The position numbers and the translations under genes were made by a program. From Campylobacter ureolyticus ACS-301-V-Sch3b (GTDB taxonomy: Bacteria > Campylobacterota > Campylobacteria > Campylobacterales > Campylobacteraceae): 64,000 nucleotides of DNA. Of this stretch, positions 1 to 8,570 are shown piece after piece (the stretch's first letter is position 1; each line of letters opens with the position of its first letter). The DNA lies in NCBI RefSeq assembly GCF_000413435.1, contig NZ_KE340326.1, positions 813,809 through 877,808 of the forward strand. Direction: 5' to 3'. Under the pieces are notes generated by a model that saw nothing but the letters and a program-made list of their open reading frames with translations, searched no databases and was not told the origin of the DNA.

Positions 1-1040
1 TTGGTGGTGGAACACCTACATTTTATGATGCACAAAGCCTTGATAGATTAATAATATCTATAAAAAAATATTTTAAAAATTTTAGCGATGATGCAGAGAT
101 TAGCTGCGAGATTGATCCTAGATTTTTAACAGAAGAACAAAGTGATGTTTTGATAAAACATGGCTTTAATAGGATAAGTTTTGGAGTTCAAGATTTTAAT
201 GAAAAAGTTCAAAAAGAAATTCACAGAATCCAGTCTTTTGAACTAACTAAAAATGCCATTGATATGGTTAGAAAAAAAGGAATAACTTCGGTTAATATTG
301 ATCTAATTTATGGACTTCCTTATCAAAATTTAGAAACCTTTAAAGAAACTCTAAGATTATCACTTGAGTTAAATCCTGATAGATATGCAATTTTTAATTA
401 TGCACATGTTCCATGGATTAAAAAATCTATGAGAAAATTTGATGAAACAACTCTTCCTCATCCTAGTGTTAAGCTTGAAATTTTAAAATTTACACACGAT
501 TATTTAACATCAAATGGCTATAAAATGATTGGCATGGATCACTACGCAAAGCCAGAAGATGAGCTTTTTAAAGCCTTAGAAGATGGTAGTTTGCATAGAA
601 ATTTTCAAGGATATACAACCAAAGGCGGTGCGGATTTAATAGGCATAGGACTTACAAGCATTGGCGAGGGCGTTAGGCACTATGGACAAAACTCTAAAGA
701 TTTAAAAGAGTATGAAGAAGCAATTGATAATGGAAAACTACCATATTGTAAAGGAGTTTTACTAAATGAAGAAGATATTTTAAGGAAAGAAGTTATAATG
801 AGTTTAATGAGTAATTTCTACCTTGATATCAAAAAAATTGAAACTAAATTTAGTATAAATTTTAAAGAGCACTTTAAAGAAAGTTTAGAAGAGTTAAAAG
901 AATTAAGCGAATTTGTTGAGGTTAGCGATGAGGCTATAAAAGTAAATCCAACAGGCACTTTACTTATAAGAAATATCGCAATGTGCTTTGATGAATATAT
1001 GAAAAATATAGCAAATAAGAGGTTTTCAAAAACAGTATGA
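1..1040 (+). CDS. hemN: Oxygen-independent coproporphyrinogen III oxidase, 5' truncated by window edge
   Basis: The reading frame is already open at base 3, where it begins GGGTPTF, so the gene starts upstream and the radical-SAM Cys motif lies outside the window. The visible part carries HemN-type signatures: RISFGVQDF, DLIYGLPYQ, HVPWIKKSM, GMDHYAKPEDEL, NFQGYTT and the C-terminal RNIAMCFDEY. The family decarboxylates coproporphyrinogen III to protoporphyrinogen IX anaerobically in the cytoplasm, using SAM and an Fe-S cluster. These motifs fit HemN better than the HemW paralogue. It overlaps the next gene by 4 bases (ATGA), so the two are translationally coupled. hemL at 54.4 kb belongs to the same heme pathway. 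Confidence 0.93.
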   Translation, partial: GGGTPTFYDAQSLDRLIISIKKYFKNFSDDAEISCEIDPRFLTEEQSDVLIKHGFNRISFGVQDFNEKVQKEIHRIQSFELTKNAIDMVRKKGITSVNIDLIYGLPYQNLETFKETLRLSLELNPDRYAIFNYAHVPWIKKSMRKFDETTLPHPSVKLEILKFTHDYLTSNGYKMIGMDHYAKPEDELFKALEDGSLHRNFQGYTTKGGADLIGIGLTSIGEGVRHYGQNSKDLKEYEEAIDNGKLPYCKGVLLNEEDILRKEVIMSLMSNFYLDIKKIETKFSINFKEHFKESLEELKELSEFVEVSDEAIKVNPTGTLLIRNIAMCFDEYMKNIANKRFSKTV

Positions 1041-2299
1041 TAAAAGAAATTTCAAATGAATGTATAAAGTGTGGTAAATGTATACAAGTTTGTACGATTT
1101 ATAATATAAACCGCGATGAAACAACATCTCCAAGAGGATTTTTGGATCTTTTAGGAGCTTATAAGGATGGGAATTTAGCTCTTGATAAAAATTTAAAAAC
1201 TATATTTGAGAGTTGTTTTTTGTGCACAAATTGTGTTGATGCATGTCCAAAAAGCATAAAAACAGATGCTGCGATTGAAAACGTGAGAGTTGATATCGCT
1301 AAAAAGTATGGTATTGCGTGGTATAAAAAGATGGCTTTTTGGTTTTTAAGTCATAGAAAAGTTTTAGATATTTGTGCAAGAATGGGATATGTTTTTCAAA
1401 GCTGTGGCTTTAAAATAAAAAAAGAAAATTTTTCAAATTCTATGAAGCCACGATTTAAAATGCCTCTTGTAAAAAAAGAAAGATTGCTTCCAACTGCATC
1501 TAAAAAAAGCTTTTTAAACTCACATGAAGAGTTTATAGATAATGGCGGAGAAAAAACAATTGGACTTTTTATCGGCTGTATGGGAAATTATGCTTATACA
1601 AATATTGGAGAAAGTATTTTAAAAATTTGCCAAAGTCTAAAAATAAATTTAGATTTAATGAAAAAGCAAGTTTGTTGTGGTGCGGCCATGTATTTTACTG
1701 GAGATAATAAAACTACAAAAAAACTTGCTAAGAAAAACATAGTTTATTTTGAAGAAATGCTTAAAAAAGTTGATGCCATTATAATACCTGAAGCCACCTG
1801 TTCTGGTATGATAAAGGTTGATTACGCTCATTTGTTTTATGATGAGCCAAGCTGGCAAGAAAGAGCTATAAAATTGCAAGATAAGATATTTTTAGCAAGT
1901 GAGTATTTTTACAAACACACAAATTTAAAAGAAATTTTAGCAAAAAAAGAAAAACTAAATTTAAAAATTACCTATCACGATCCATGCCATGCTAAAAAAA
2001 TGCAAGGTGTTTTCAAAGAACCACGTGAACTTTTATCTAATAATTTTACTCTTTTAGAGATGGAAAATCCTGATATGTGCTGTGGATTTGGTGGGGTTAC
2101 AATGCAGACAAATAATTATCACTTAAGTAAAACTGCAGGCCTTAAAAAAGCCCCGATGATACAAAAAACAAAGGCAGATTTTGTAAGTGCTGAGTGTAGT
2201 GCCTGTAGAATGCAACTAAACAACTCTTTAAATTTAATATCATCAGATATAAGGTGTGTTAATCCAGTTGAATTAATTGCCAAAGCTCTTACTTTTTAA
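1037..2299 (+). CDS. Fe-S oxidoreductase subunit with two [4Fe-4S] and two CCG domains (GlcF/LutA-like)
   Basis: The 420-residue protein opens with a ferredoxin-like pair of cluster motifs, CIKCGKCIQVC (about residues 9-19) and CFLCTNCVDACP (about 60-71). Two cysteine-rich CCG domains follow: VCCGAAM near 213 and a second pair, MCCGFGG and CSACRM, near 348-385. This architecture is shared by GlcF, LutA/LldE and HdrB-type subunits, which pass electrons from organic acid oxidation. No FAD/flavin partner lies beside it, so the substrate cannot be named. It starts inside the hemN stop region (4-base overlap), which indicates one operon. I recall a similar hemN neighbour in other campylobacters. 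Confidence 0.85.
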   Translation: MIKEISNECIKCGKCIQVCTIYNINRDETTSPRGFLDLLGAYKDGNLALDKNLKTIFESCFLCTNCVDACPKSIKTDAAIENVRVDIAKKYGIAWYKKMAFWFLSHRKVLDICARMGYVFQSCGFKIKKENFSNSMKPRFKMPLVKKERLLPTASKKSFLNSHEEFIDNGGEKTIGLFIGCMGNYAYTNIGESILKICQSLKINLDLMKKQVCCGAAMYFTGDNKTTKKLAKKNIVYFEEMLKKVDAIIIPEATCSGMIKVDYAHLFYDEPSWQERAIKLQDKIFLASEYFYKHTNLKEILAKKEKLNLKITYHDPCHAKKMQGVFKEPRELLSNNFTLLEMENPDMCCGFGGVTMQTNNYHLSKTAGLKKAPMIQKTKADFVSAECSACRMQLNNSLNLISSDIRCVNPVELIAKALTF

Positions 2300-2343
2300 T
2301 AAATATTATCAAAAAGTAAGTAAAGTGTTTAATTAAGTACCTT

Positions 2344-2377
2344 ATAATTTCTCCATATTATTTAAAGGAGAAATTAT
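2344..2377. promoter_or_regulatory. 11-bp perfect inverted repeat over -10 box, ribosome binding site and start codon of aldehyde dehydrogenase
   Basis: Bases 2344-2354 and 2367-2377 are perfect inverted complements (11 bp) separated by a 12-base AT loop. The right arm contains the GGAG ribosome binding site and the first two bases of the ATG at 2376. The left arm overlaps a TATAAT at 2343-2348. If transcription starts upstream, the mRNA hairpin would bury the ribosome binding site. If TATAAT is the -10 box, the repeat acts as DNA and would be an operator. Confidence 0.5.
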
Positions 2378-3836
2378 GGTAAATTTACAAGAAAAATATA
2401 ATTTATTTATTGGTGGTGAGTTTGTAAAATCAAGTGCCAATGAAACACTTGAGGTTTTCAATCCAGCAAATGGTAAAAAACTTGCAGACATTACCGATGC
2501 TACAAAAGAAGATGTTGATTTGGCTGTAAAAGCAGCGAGAAAAGCTTTTGAAAAGTTTAGACGATCGACTGTTAATGAACGCTCAGAAATATTAAACAAA
2601 ATCGCAGACATTATAGATGAAAATAAAGAATTTTTAGCAAAAGTTGAATCTATGGATAACGGAAAGCCAATTAGAGAAACTTTAAATGTTGATATTCCTT
2701 ATGCTGCTGATCATTTTAGATATTTTGCTGGTGTTATTTTAGCACAAGAAGGTAGTGCAAATGTTCTAAACGAACAAATTTTAAGTATGGTTTTAAGAGA
2801 GCCAATTGGTGTTGTAGGACAAATTGTTCCTTGGAATTTTCCATTTTTAATGGCAGCATGGAAATTAGCACCAGTTATCGCAGCCGGTGATACAACTGTT
2901 TTTAAACCGTCAAGCGAAACAAGCTTAAGTGTTTTAGAGCTTATGAGACTTATTAAAGATGTTTTACCAAAAGGTATTGTAAATGTGATTACTGGAAAAG
3001 GTAGTAAATCAGGTGAGTGGTTAAAAAATCATCCAGATCTTGATAAATTGGCTTTTACAGGTTCAACTGAAGTTGGTAGAGATATCGGAATAGCTGCTGC
3101 AAAAAGGATAATCCCTTCAACTCTTGAATTAGGTGGAAAAAGTGCAAACATAATATATGCTGATGCAGATATTGAAAAAGCTCTTGATGGCGTTCAAATG
3201 GGCATTTTGTTTAATCAAGGTCAAGTTTGTTGTGCTGGAAGTAGAATTTTTGTTGAAGAAAGTATTTATGATGAGTTTATTGAAAAAGCAGTAGAGAAAT
3301 TTAAAAATATAAAAATGGGTGACCCGCTTGATCCAAATACTCAAATGGGTGCACAAATTAATAAAAAACAAGCCGATAAAATTTTAAGTTATATGGATAT
3401 TGCTTTAAGTGAAGGTGCAAAAATTGCAGTTGGTGGTAAAAGATCAGCTGCTGGAGATGCTTTTGTAGAGCCAACTTTGATAGTAAATGCTAGAAATGAT
3501 ATGAGAGTTGCACAAGAAGAAATTTTTGGACCAGTAGGCGTTGTTATTAAGTTTAAAAACGAAGATGAACTTATAAAAATGGTAAATGACAGTGAGTATG
3601 GTTTAGGCGGCGGCGTCTTTACAAAAGATATTACAAAAGCGTTAAGAACAGCAAGAAATATGGAAACTGGAAGAGTTTGGATAAATTGTTATAATCAAAT
3701 TCCAGCAGGTGCACCATTTGGTGGATATAAAAACTCAGGAATTGGTAGAGAAACACATAAAATGATTCTTGAGCATTACACTCAAGCAAAAAATATAATG
3801 GTAGATTTAACAGGAAAAACATCTGGTCTGTATTAA
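2376..3836 (+). CDS. NAD(P)-dependent aldehyde dehydrogenase (ALDH superfamily)
   Basis: The 486-residue length is normal for the superfamily. Visible motifs are VGQIVPWNFP (substrate/cofactor channel), FKPSSETSLS, the FTGSTEVGR NAD-binding turn, the catalytic Glu in LELGGKSANI, and the catalytic Cys in GQVCCAGSR. EEIFGPV and PFGGYKNSGIGRE are near the C terminus. It oxidises an aldehyde to the acid in the cytoplasm. Sequence style resembles the DhaS/AldB acetaldehyde group, but the substrate is not fixed by the motifs. The gene stands alone, with its own start region (inverted repeat at 2344-2377) and a strong terminator at 3851. Confidence 0.92.
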   Translation: MVNLQEKYNLFIGGEFVKSSANETLEVFNPANGKKLADITDATKEDVDLAVKAARKAFEKFRRSTVNERSEILNKIADIIDENKEFLAKVESMDNGKPIRETLNVDIPYAADHFRYFAGVILAQEGSANVLNEQILSMVLREPIGVVGQIVPWNFPFLMAAWKLAPVIAAGDTTVFKPSSETSLSVLELMRLIKDVLPKGIVNVITGKGSKSGEWLKNHPDLDKLAFTGSTEVGRDIGIAAAKRIIPSTLELGGKSANIIYADADIEKALDGVQMGILFNQGQVCCAGSRIFVEESIYDEFIEKAVEKFKNIKMGDPLDPNTQMGAQINKKQADKILSYMDIALSEGAKIAVGGKRSAAGDAFVEPTLIVNARNDMRVAQEEIFGPVGVVIKFKNEDELIKMVNDSEYGLGGGVFTKDITKALRTARNMETGRVWINCYNQIPAGAPFGGYKNSGIGRETHKMILEHYTQAKNIMVDLTGKTSGLY

Positions 3837-3850
3837 TAAGTTAATAAAGT

Positions 3851-3888
3851 AACCCCTTTTATAGACAAAGGGGTTTTAAATTATTTTT
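3851..3888 (+). terminator. Rho-independent terminator after aldehyde dehydrogenase
   Basis: A 9-bp perfect stem (3851-3859 with 3868-3876) encloses a short loop and is followed by a T-rich stretch. It separates the aldehyde dehydrogenase from the tRNA promoter. Confidence 0.85.
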
Positions 3889-3912
3889 TTAGTTATATTT
3901 TTATAAATTTCC

Positions 3913-3941
3913 TTGACATAGAAAAAAAAATAAGATACAAT
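3913..3941 (+). promoter_or_regulatory. Sigma-70 promoter of the tRNA-tuf cluster
   Basis: TTGACA (3913-3918) and TACAAT (3936-3941) are spaced by exactly 17 bases. A full -35 consensus is unusual here, since most promoters in the window show only an extended -10, and it fits a strong stable-RNA promoter. The spacer contains an A9 run. Confidence 0.8.
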
Positions 3942-3973
3942 ACACCTTTACAATTTAAAAAATTGTATTTGGT

Positions 3974-4049
3974 GCTGGTGTAGCTCAGTTGGTAGAGCTA
4001 CTGCCTTGTAAGCAGTAGGTCGGCGGTTCAAGTCCGTTCACCAGCTCCA
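3974..4049 (+). tRNA. tRNA-Thr (anticodon TGT)
   Basis: The 76-base cloverleaf has a GCTGGTG/CACCAGC acceptor stem, an ACTGC/GCAGT anticodon stem, loop CTTGTAA with anticodon TGT, a GGTTCAAGTCC T-arm and encoded CCA. It is first in the conserved Thr-Tyr-Gly-Thr-tuf array, also known from E. coli tufB. Confidence 0.97.
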
Positions 4050-4086
4050 TTTTTTAAAAAACAGTGTTTGACCAGATATGTAGAGG

Positions 4087-4171
<85 letters not shown>

Positions 4172-4177
4172 TTGTTT

Positions 4178-4254
4178 GCGGGAGTAGCTCAGTTGGCTAG
4201 AGCATCAGCCTTCCAAGCTGAGGGTCGCGAGTTCGAGCCTCGTTTCCCGCTCCA
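4178..4254 (+). tRNA. tRNA-Gly (anticodon TCC)
   Basis: The 77-base tRNA has a GCGGGAG/TTCCCGC acceptor stem (one G-U pair), anticodon loop CTTCCAA with anticodon TCC, and encoded CCA. It is third in the array. The 125 bases that follow, before the next tRNA, show no gene. Confidence 0.96.
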
Positions 4255-4379
4255 AAATTTAGGATTTTAAAACTGGGAGCTGTATGTATTATTTTTTATT
4301 ACAGTTGCTAGCTTTAAGTTTCCAAATAGTTGTTTGTGTATGTTAAATTTGTTTAATTCTACTTTTGCCATGAGTTTGT

Positions 4380-4454
<75 letters not shown>

Positions 4455-4527
4455 TCAAAATTATAGAATAACAAATAAACACAAATTTTTTAAAAGTATA
4501 AAAAAACATTAATTAATGGAGGATAAA

Positions 4528-5727
4528 ATGGCTAAAGAAAAATTTACGCGTAACAAGCCACACGTTAATATTGGTACTATTGGTCACGTTGACCATGGTA
4601 AAACTACCTTAACTGCTGCTATTTCTGCAGTTCTTTCAAGAAAAGGTCTAGCTGAGCTAAAAGACTATGATAACATAGACAATGCTCCTGAAGAAAAAGA
4701 TCGTGGTATTACAATTGCAACTTCACACATAGAGTATGAAACTACAAATAGACACTATGCTCACGTTGACTGTCCTGGACACGCTGACTATGTTAAAAAC
4801 ATGATTACTGGTGCTGCACAAATGGATGGTGCTATATTAGTTGTTAACGCAGCTGATGGTCCTATGCCACAAACTAGAGAGCATATCTTACTTTCAAGAC
4901 AAGTTGGTGTTCCTTACATAGTAGTTTTCTTAAATAAAGCTGATATGGTTGATGATGCTGAGCTTATCGAACTAGTTGAGATGGAAGTTAGAGAGCTATT
5001 AAACGAGTATGGTTTCCCTGGTGATGATACACCTATCATTGTAGGTTCAGCTTTAAAAGCTCTAGAAGAAGCAAAAGCTGGTGTTGATGGTGAGTGGTCA
5101 GCTAAAATAATGGAGCTTATGGATGCAGTTGATAGCTATATCCCAACTCCACAAAGAGATACTGATAAACCATTCTTAATGCCTATTGAAGATGTATTTT
5201 CAATTTCAGGTCGTGGAACAGTTGTTACAGGTAGAGTTGAAAAAGGTGTTGTAAAAGTAGGTGATACTATTGAAATAGTAGGTATTAAACCAACTCAAAC
5301 AACTACTGTAACAGGCGTTGAAATGTTTAGAAAAGAGATGGATCAAGGTGAAGCTGGCGATAATGTTGGTATATTACTTAGAGGAACAGGTAAAGATGAT
5401 GTTGAAAGAGGTATGGTTTTATGTAAACCAGGCTCAATTACTCCTCATAGTAAATTTGAAGCTGAGGTTTATATCTTAACTAAAGAAGAGGGTGGAAGAC
5501 ATACACCATTCTTTAATAACTATAGACCACAATTCTATGTTAGAACAACAGACGTTACAGGTTCAATTACTCTTGGTGAAGGCAAAGAAATGGTTATGCC
5601 AGGTGATAACGTTAAAATAACAGTTGAACTTATTCACCCAGTTGCACTAGAGCAAGGAACAAGATTTGCTATCCGTGAGGGTGGTAGAACTGTTGGTTCT
5701 GGTGTTGTTGCAAAAATTATAGAGTAA
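4528..5727 (+). CDS. tuf: Elongation factor Tu
   Basis: EF-Tu is 399 residues when started at [11 protein letters not shown]. An in-frame ATG at 4516 is rejected because it overlaps the GGAGG ribosome binding site (4518-4522), which serves the ATG at 4528. G-domain motifs are GHVDHGKT, the RGITI switch I, DCPGHADY and NKAD. Domains 2 and 3 follow, ending [14 protein letters not shown]. It delivers aminoacyl-tRNA to the ribosome as a GTP complex and is the classic target of kirromycin-type drugs. It is cotranscribed with the upstream tRNAs and followed by a hairpin that may lower readthrough into rpmG. Confidence 0.99.
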   Translation: MAKEKFTRNKPHVNIGTIGHVDHGKTTLTAAISAVLSRKGLAELKDYDNIDNAPEEKDRGITIATSHIEYETTNRHYAHVDCPGHADYVKNMITGAAQMDGAILVVNAADGPMPQTREHILLSRQVGVPYIVVFLNKADMVDDAELIELVEMEVRELLNEYGFPGDDTPIIVGSALKALEEAKAGVDGEWSAKIMELMDAVDSYIPTPQRDTDKPFLMPIEDVFSISGRGTVVTGRVEKGVVKVGDTIEIVGIKPTQTTTVTGVEMFRKEMDQGEAGDNVGILLRGTGKDDVERGMVLCKPGSITPHSKFEAEVYILTKEEGGRHTPFFNNYRPQFYVRTTDVTGSITLGEGKEMVMPGDNVKITVELIHPVALEQGTRFAIREGGRTVGSGVVAKIIE

Positions 5728-5739
5728 TTTTTTACAAAA

Positions 5740-5770
5740 AAGAGTGAGCTTGTCTCACTCTTATTTTTTA
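5740..5770 (+). terminator. Terminator or attenuator between tuf and rpmG
   Basis: A 9-bp stem (5740-5748 with 5754-5762, loop CTTGT) is followed by a T-rich run. rpmG starts only 17 bases later, so it probably acts as a partial terminator inside the operon. Confidence 0.75.
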
Positions 5771-5786
5771 TTTAAGGAAGTCCCAT

Positions 5787-5945
5787 ATGAGAATAAAAGT
5801 TGGTTTAAAATGTAGTGAGAGTGGAGATATAAACTACACTACATATAAAAATAGTAAAACTACTACTGAGAAACTGGAGCTTAAAAAGTATTGCCCAAGA
5901 CTTAAAAAACACACAGTTCATAAAGAGGTTAAACTAAAAAGTTAA
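5787..5945 (+). CDS. rpmG: 50S ribosomal protein L33
   Basis: The 52-residue protein has the L33 signatures [24 protein letters not shown] and the C-terminal HKEVKLKS. It starts at ATG 5787 after an AAGGAAG ribosome binding site. The zinc-ribbon positions are degraded: the first pair reads CSES, with only one Cys, and the second reads CPRL. This protein therefore cannot bind zinc through four Cys and is a C-minus type. The position between tuf and tRNA-Trp/secE is the usual one in campylobacters. Confidence 0.95.
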   Translation: MRIKVGLKCSESGDINYTTYKNSKTTTEKLELKKYCPRLKKHTVHKEVKLKS

Positions 5946-5953
5946 GATTAGTT

Positions 5954-6029
5954 AGGGCAATAGCTCCAACGGTAGAGCGTCGGATTCCAAATCCGCAGGT
6001 TGGGGGTTCGAATCCCTCTTGCCCTGCCA
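5954..6029 (+). tRNA. tRNA-Trp (anticodon CCA)
   Basis: The 76-base tRNA has an AGGGCAA/TTGCCCT acceptor stem, loop TTCCAAA with anticodon CCA, discriminator G as in bacterial tRNA-Trp, and encoded CCA. It sits between rpmG and secE. Confidence 0.96.
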
Positions 6030-6044
6030 CCAAAAGGTTTAATG

Positions 6045-6224
6045 ATGGAAAAAATTAAAAGTTATATATATCAATCAAAAATAGAACTAGATAAGGTAAT
6101 ATTCCCTACAAAAGAACAAATTAGAAATGCTTTTGTTATGGTTATTATCGTAGTTTTTGCTGTATCTGTATTTTTAGCTTTGGTTGATTTAATTATGTCT
6201 TTTACCATTTCAAAGATAGTGTGA
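6045..6224 (+). CDS. secE: Preprotein translocase subunit SecE
   Basis: The 59-residue SecE has a short amphipathic N-terminal helix with the family motif ELDKVIFPTKEQ and one transmembrane segment (about residues 28-52). This is the small single-span form found in most bacteria outside the enterics. It clamps SecY in the protein-conducting channel. ATG 6045 is preferred over the adjacent ATG 6042 because AAGG at 6034-6037 is then 7 bases away. It is followed directly by nusG, the standard pair. Confidence 0.93.
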   Translation: MEKIKSYIYQSKIELDKVIFPTKEQIRNAFVMVIIVVFAVSVFLALVDLIMSFTISKIV

Positions 6225-6233
6225 GGTGTGATG

Positions 6234-6764
6234 ATGGCACACAGATGGTATGCTATACAGACTTATGCTGGCTCTGAAATGAGTGTAAAGAATGCAATTG
6301 AGACTTTGGTAGAAAATCAAGGATTGCAAGATAAAGTAGAACAAGTTGTTGTTCCTACTGAAGATTTAATAGATATTAAAAATGGCAAACAGACAATAAA
6401 GGAAAAAAGCCTTTATCCTGGATATTGTTTTGCTAAACTTGATTTAGATACTGCACTTTGGCACAAAATTCAAAGTTTGCCAAAAGTTAGTCGTTTTATT
6501 GGCGAGAGTAAAAAACCTTCAGCCTTAAGTGATAAAGACGTTGAAATGATTTTGGATAAAGTCAATAAAAGAGCTGCACCAAAACCAAAAATTTCTTTTG
6601 ATGAGGGTGAAAGCGTGAGAATAAAAGAAGGTCCTTTTGCAAATTTTATTGGAACTGTAGAAGAGTATGATATGATACATGGAACTTTAAAACTAAATGT
6701 TTCTATATTTGGTAGAAGTACCCCAGTTGAAATATTATATTCACAAGTTGAGAAAATTGTTTAA
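6234..6764 (+). CDS. nusG: Transcription termination/antitermination factor NusG
   Basis: The protein is about 176 residues. It has an N-terminal NGN domain (WYAIQTYAGSEMSVKNAIE, LYPGYCFAKL, VSRFIG) and a C-terminal KOW domain (GESVRIKEGPFANFIGTVEE). It binds the RNA polymerase clamp and links it to Rho and ribosomal S10. Three start codons lie in a row (GTG 6228, ATG 6231, ATG 6234). The last is chosen because GAGG at 6223-6226 is 7 bases upstream. The gap to secE is only 9 bases. Confidence 0.97.
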   Translation: MAHRWYAIQTYAGSEMSVKNAIETLVENQGLQDKVEQVVVPTEDLIDIKNGKQTIKEKSLYPGYCFAKLDLDTALWHKIQSLPKVSRFIGESKKPSALSDKDVEMILDKVNKRAAPKPKISFDEGESVRIKEGPFANFIGTVEEYDMIHGTLKLNVSIFGRSTPVEILYSQVEKIV

Positions 6765-6782
6765 GATTAAGGAGATAATCTA

Positions 6783-7208
6783 ATGGCTAAGAAAGTAACA
6801 GGTCAGATTAAACTACAAATTGCTGCTGCAAAGGCAAATCCAAGTCCTCCGGTAGGTCCAGCACTTGGTCAGCAAGGCGTAAATATTATGGAGTTTTGTA
6901 AGGCTTTTAATGAAAAAACAAAAGATATGGCAGGTTTTAATATCCCTGTTATTATAACTGTTTATGCTGATAAAAGTTTTACATTTGTAACAAAACAACC
7001 ACCAGCAACAGATTTAATAAAAAAAGCTGCTGGAATTAGCAAAGGCTCAGATAATCCTCTAAAAAATAAAGTTGCTACTTTAACAAAAGCACAAGTTTTA
7101 GAGATAGTTGAGAAAAAAATTGCTGATTTAAATACAACAGATAAAGAGCAAGCCGCTAGAATTATAGCTGGTTCTGCAAAATCTATGGGTATAACCGTAG
7201 TTGATTAA
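6783..7208 (+). CDS. rplK: 50S ribosomal protein L11
   Basis: The 141-residue protein has the L11 motifs [36 protein letters not shown] (N-terminal domain, thiostrepton region prolines) and the C-terminal RNA-binding domain ending [11 protein letters not shown]. It binds 23S rRNA at the GTPase centre and is needed for RelA-type stringent responses. Its ribosome binding site is AAGGAG, and it belongs to the nusG-rplK-rplA operon. Confidence 0.99.
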   Translation: MAKKVTGQIKLQIAAAKANPSPPVGPALGQQGVNIMEFCKAFNEKTKDMAGFNIPVIITVYADKSFTFVTKQPPATDLIKKAAGISKGSDNPLKNKVATLTKAQVLEIVEKKIADLNTTDKEQAARIIAGSAKSMGITVVD

Positions 7209-7209
7209 A

Positions 7210-7239
7210 ATCCTTTTACCACCAAGGATAAAAAGGTGG
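7210..7239 (+). promoter_or_regulatory. Candidate H-type pseudoknot in rplK-rplA spacer
   Basis: A 6-bp stem (ATCCTT 7210-7215 with AAGGAT 7224-7229) has a loop containing CCACC (7219-7223). That loop is complementary to GGTGG at 7235-7239. The two helices together form an H-type pseudoknot pattern 25 bases before the L1 start. L1 is a known translational autoregulator of rplKA, so an RNA element here is plausible, but the fold is inferred only from base pairing. Confidence 0.4.
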
Positions 7240-7264
7240 AAGCAAAATTAATGCGGAGAAATTT

Positions 7265-7966
7265 ATGAAAAAAAATTCAAAAAGATTTACGGAATTATTA
7301 AAAAAAGTTGATTCTGAAAAAAATTACTCGCTTGAAGAAGCGGTAGCTACTGTAAAAACACTTTCATCTGCTAAATTTGATGAAACAGTGGAAATAGCAC
7401 TAAAACTAAATGTTGATCCAAAGTACGCAGACCAAATGGTAAGAGGTTCAGTTGTTCTTCCATCAGGTACAGGTAAAGTGGTAAGAGTAGCAGTTATTGC
7501 AAAAGATATTAAAGCTGATGAGGCTAAAAATGCAGGCGCTGATATAGTTGGCGATGATGATTTGGTTGAAGAAATTCAAAAAGGTAATATTAATTTTGAT
7601 GTTTTAATAGCTACACCAAATTTAATGGGTTTAGTTGGTAAAGTTGGTAGAATTTTAGGACCTAAAGGTCTTATGCCAAACCCAAAAACAGGTACTGTTA
7701 CAATGGATGTAGAACAAGCTGTTAAAAATGCAAAAGGCGGACAAGTTAACTTTAGAGTTGATAAGCAAGGAAATATTCATGCTGGCATTGGCAAAGTAAG
7801 TTTTTCAAAAGAAGAGATTATGGCAAATTTAACTACTTTTATTAAAGAGATAAATAAACATAAACCTGCCACTGCAAAAGGTAGATATGTTAAAAATGCA
7901 GCCTTATCGCTTACAATGAGTCCATCAGTTAATCTTGATTCGCAAGAAATAATTGATTTAAAATAA
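7265..7966 (+). CDS. rplA: 50S ribosomal protein L1
   Basis: The 233-residue protein has the family motifs [40 protein letters not shown] and [19 protein letters not shown]. It binds 23S rRNA helices 76-78 (the L1 stalk) and helps release deacylated tRNA. The ribosome binding site is GGAG at 7255-7258. The 56-base spacer from rplK contains a possible pseudoknot that could be its autoregulatory target. Confidence 0.99.
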   Translation: MKKNSKRFTELLKKVDSEKNYSLEEAVATVKTLSSAKFDETVEIALKLNVDPKYADQMVRGSVVLPSGTGKVVRVAVIAKDIKADEAKNAGADIVGDDDLVEEIQKGNINFDVLIATPNLMGLVGKVGRILGPKGLMPNPKTGTVTMDVEQAVKNAKGGQVNFRVDKQGNIHAGIGKVSFSKEEIMANLTTFIKEINKHKPATAKGRYVKNAALSLTMSPSVNLDSQEIIDLK

Positions 7967-7987
7967 AATAAATAATATATTTTAGAT

Positions 7988-8064
7988 TGGAGATAGCCAG
8001 AGGCCTTTAGGCTTAATTGAAGTAATTCTCTCTGCTTGAAATCACTGATCGGAAAGGAGAAAAG
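7988..8064 (+). promoter_or_regulatory. Probable ribosomal protein L10 leader RNA
   Basis: The 98-base space before rplJ holds a nested structure. An outer stem CAGAG (7998-8002)/CTCTG (8030-8034) encloses an inner hairpin GCC-TTTA-GGC (8003-8012). L10 with L12 binds its own leader in many bacteria and represses rplJL. The position and the two-level stem fit that leader class; a covariance model search would be decisive. Confidence 0.5.
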
Positions 8065-8544
8065 TTGAATAGAGAAGATAAGGTAGCTCTTGTTTCAAAA
8101 CTAACTGAAAGCTTTAAAGAAGCTGATGGTGTTGTTGTAGCTGATTATAGAGGAATTGGTGTTTCTTCACTTGAAGAGTTAAGAAAAGCAGCCAAAGAAT
8201 CTGATGTAAAAGTTCAAGTTATAAAAAACACATTAGCCGGAATTGCTTTAAATAGTGTAGAAAAAACAGGATTAGAGTTAAAAGATACCAATATTTTTCT
8301 TTGGGGCGATCAGCTAAATGTTTCAAAAGTAGCTTTCAAATATGCAGAAAAAAATAAAAATTTTATCATAAAATCTGCTCATATTGATGGCGAAGTTTGT
8401 GATGTTAGTAAAGTTGAAGCACTTTCCAAATTACCAGGTCGCGAAGAGCTTATTGCAATGCTTTTACAAGTTTGGAATGCGCCGGTTCAAAATTTTACAA
8501 TCGGCTTAAATGCGCTTAAAGAAAAAAAAGAACAATCAGCATAA
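8065..8544 (+). CDS. rplJ: 50S ribosomal protein L10
   Basis: The 159-residue protein begins [16 protein letters not shown] and contains [19 protein letters not shown] and [11 protein letters not shown], the L10 rRNA-binding region. The C-terminal helix that carries L7/L12 dimers follows. The start is a TTG at 8065, preceded by AAAGGAG; no ATG fits the conserved N terminus. It forms the base of the stalk that recruits translation factors. Confidence 0.97.
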   Translation: MNREDKVALVSKLTESFKEADGVVVADYRGIGVSSLEELRKAAKESDVKVQVIKNTLAGIALNSVEKTGLELKDTNIFLWGDQLNVSKVAFKYAEKNKNFIIKSAHIDGEVCDVSKVEALSKLPGREELIAMLLQVWNAPVQNFTIGLNALKEKKEQSA

Positions 8545-8570
8545 ATAATAAAAATTTTAGGAGATAATAA

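Noticed and set aside
3922..3930. A9 run inside the spacer of the tRNA-tuf promoter as a phase-variable switch
   Set aside because: Spacer is at the ideal 17 bases and the operon is essential, so variation would be selected against; A runs of this length are common by chance in this genome.
4255..4379. Possible small RNA in the 125-base gap between tRNA-Gly and the second tRNA-Thr
   Set aside because: No stable fold, promoter or coding frame could be supported; likely processed spacer.
4516..4527. Upstream ATG start for tuf adding four residues
   Set aside because: This ATG overlaps the GGAGG ribosome binding site that serves the conserved start at 4528.
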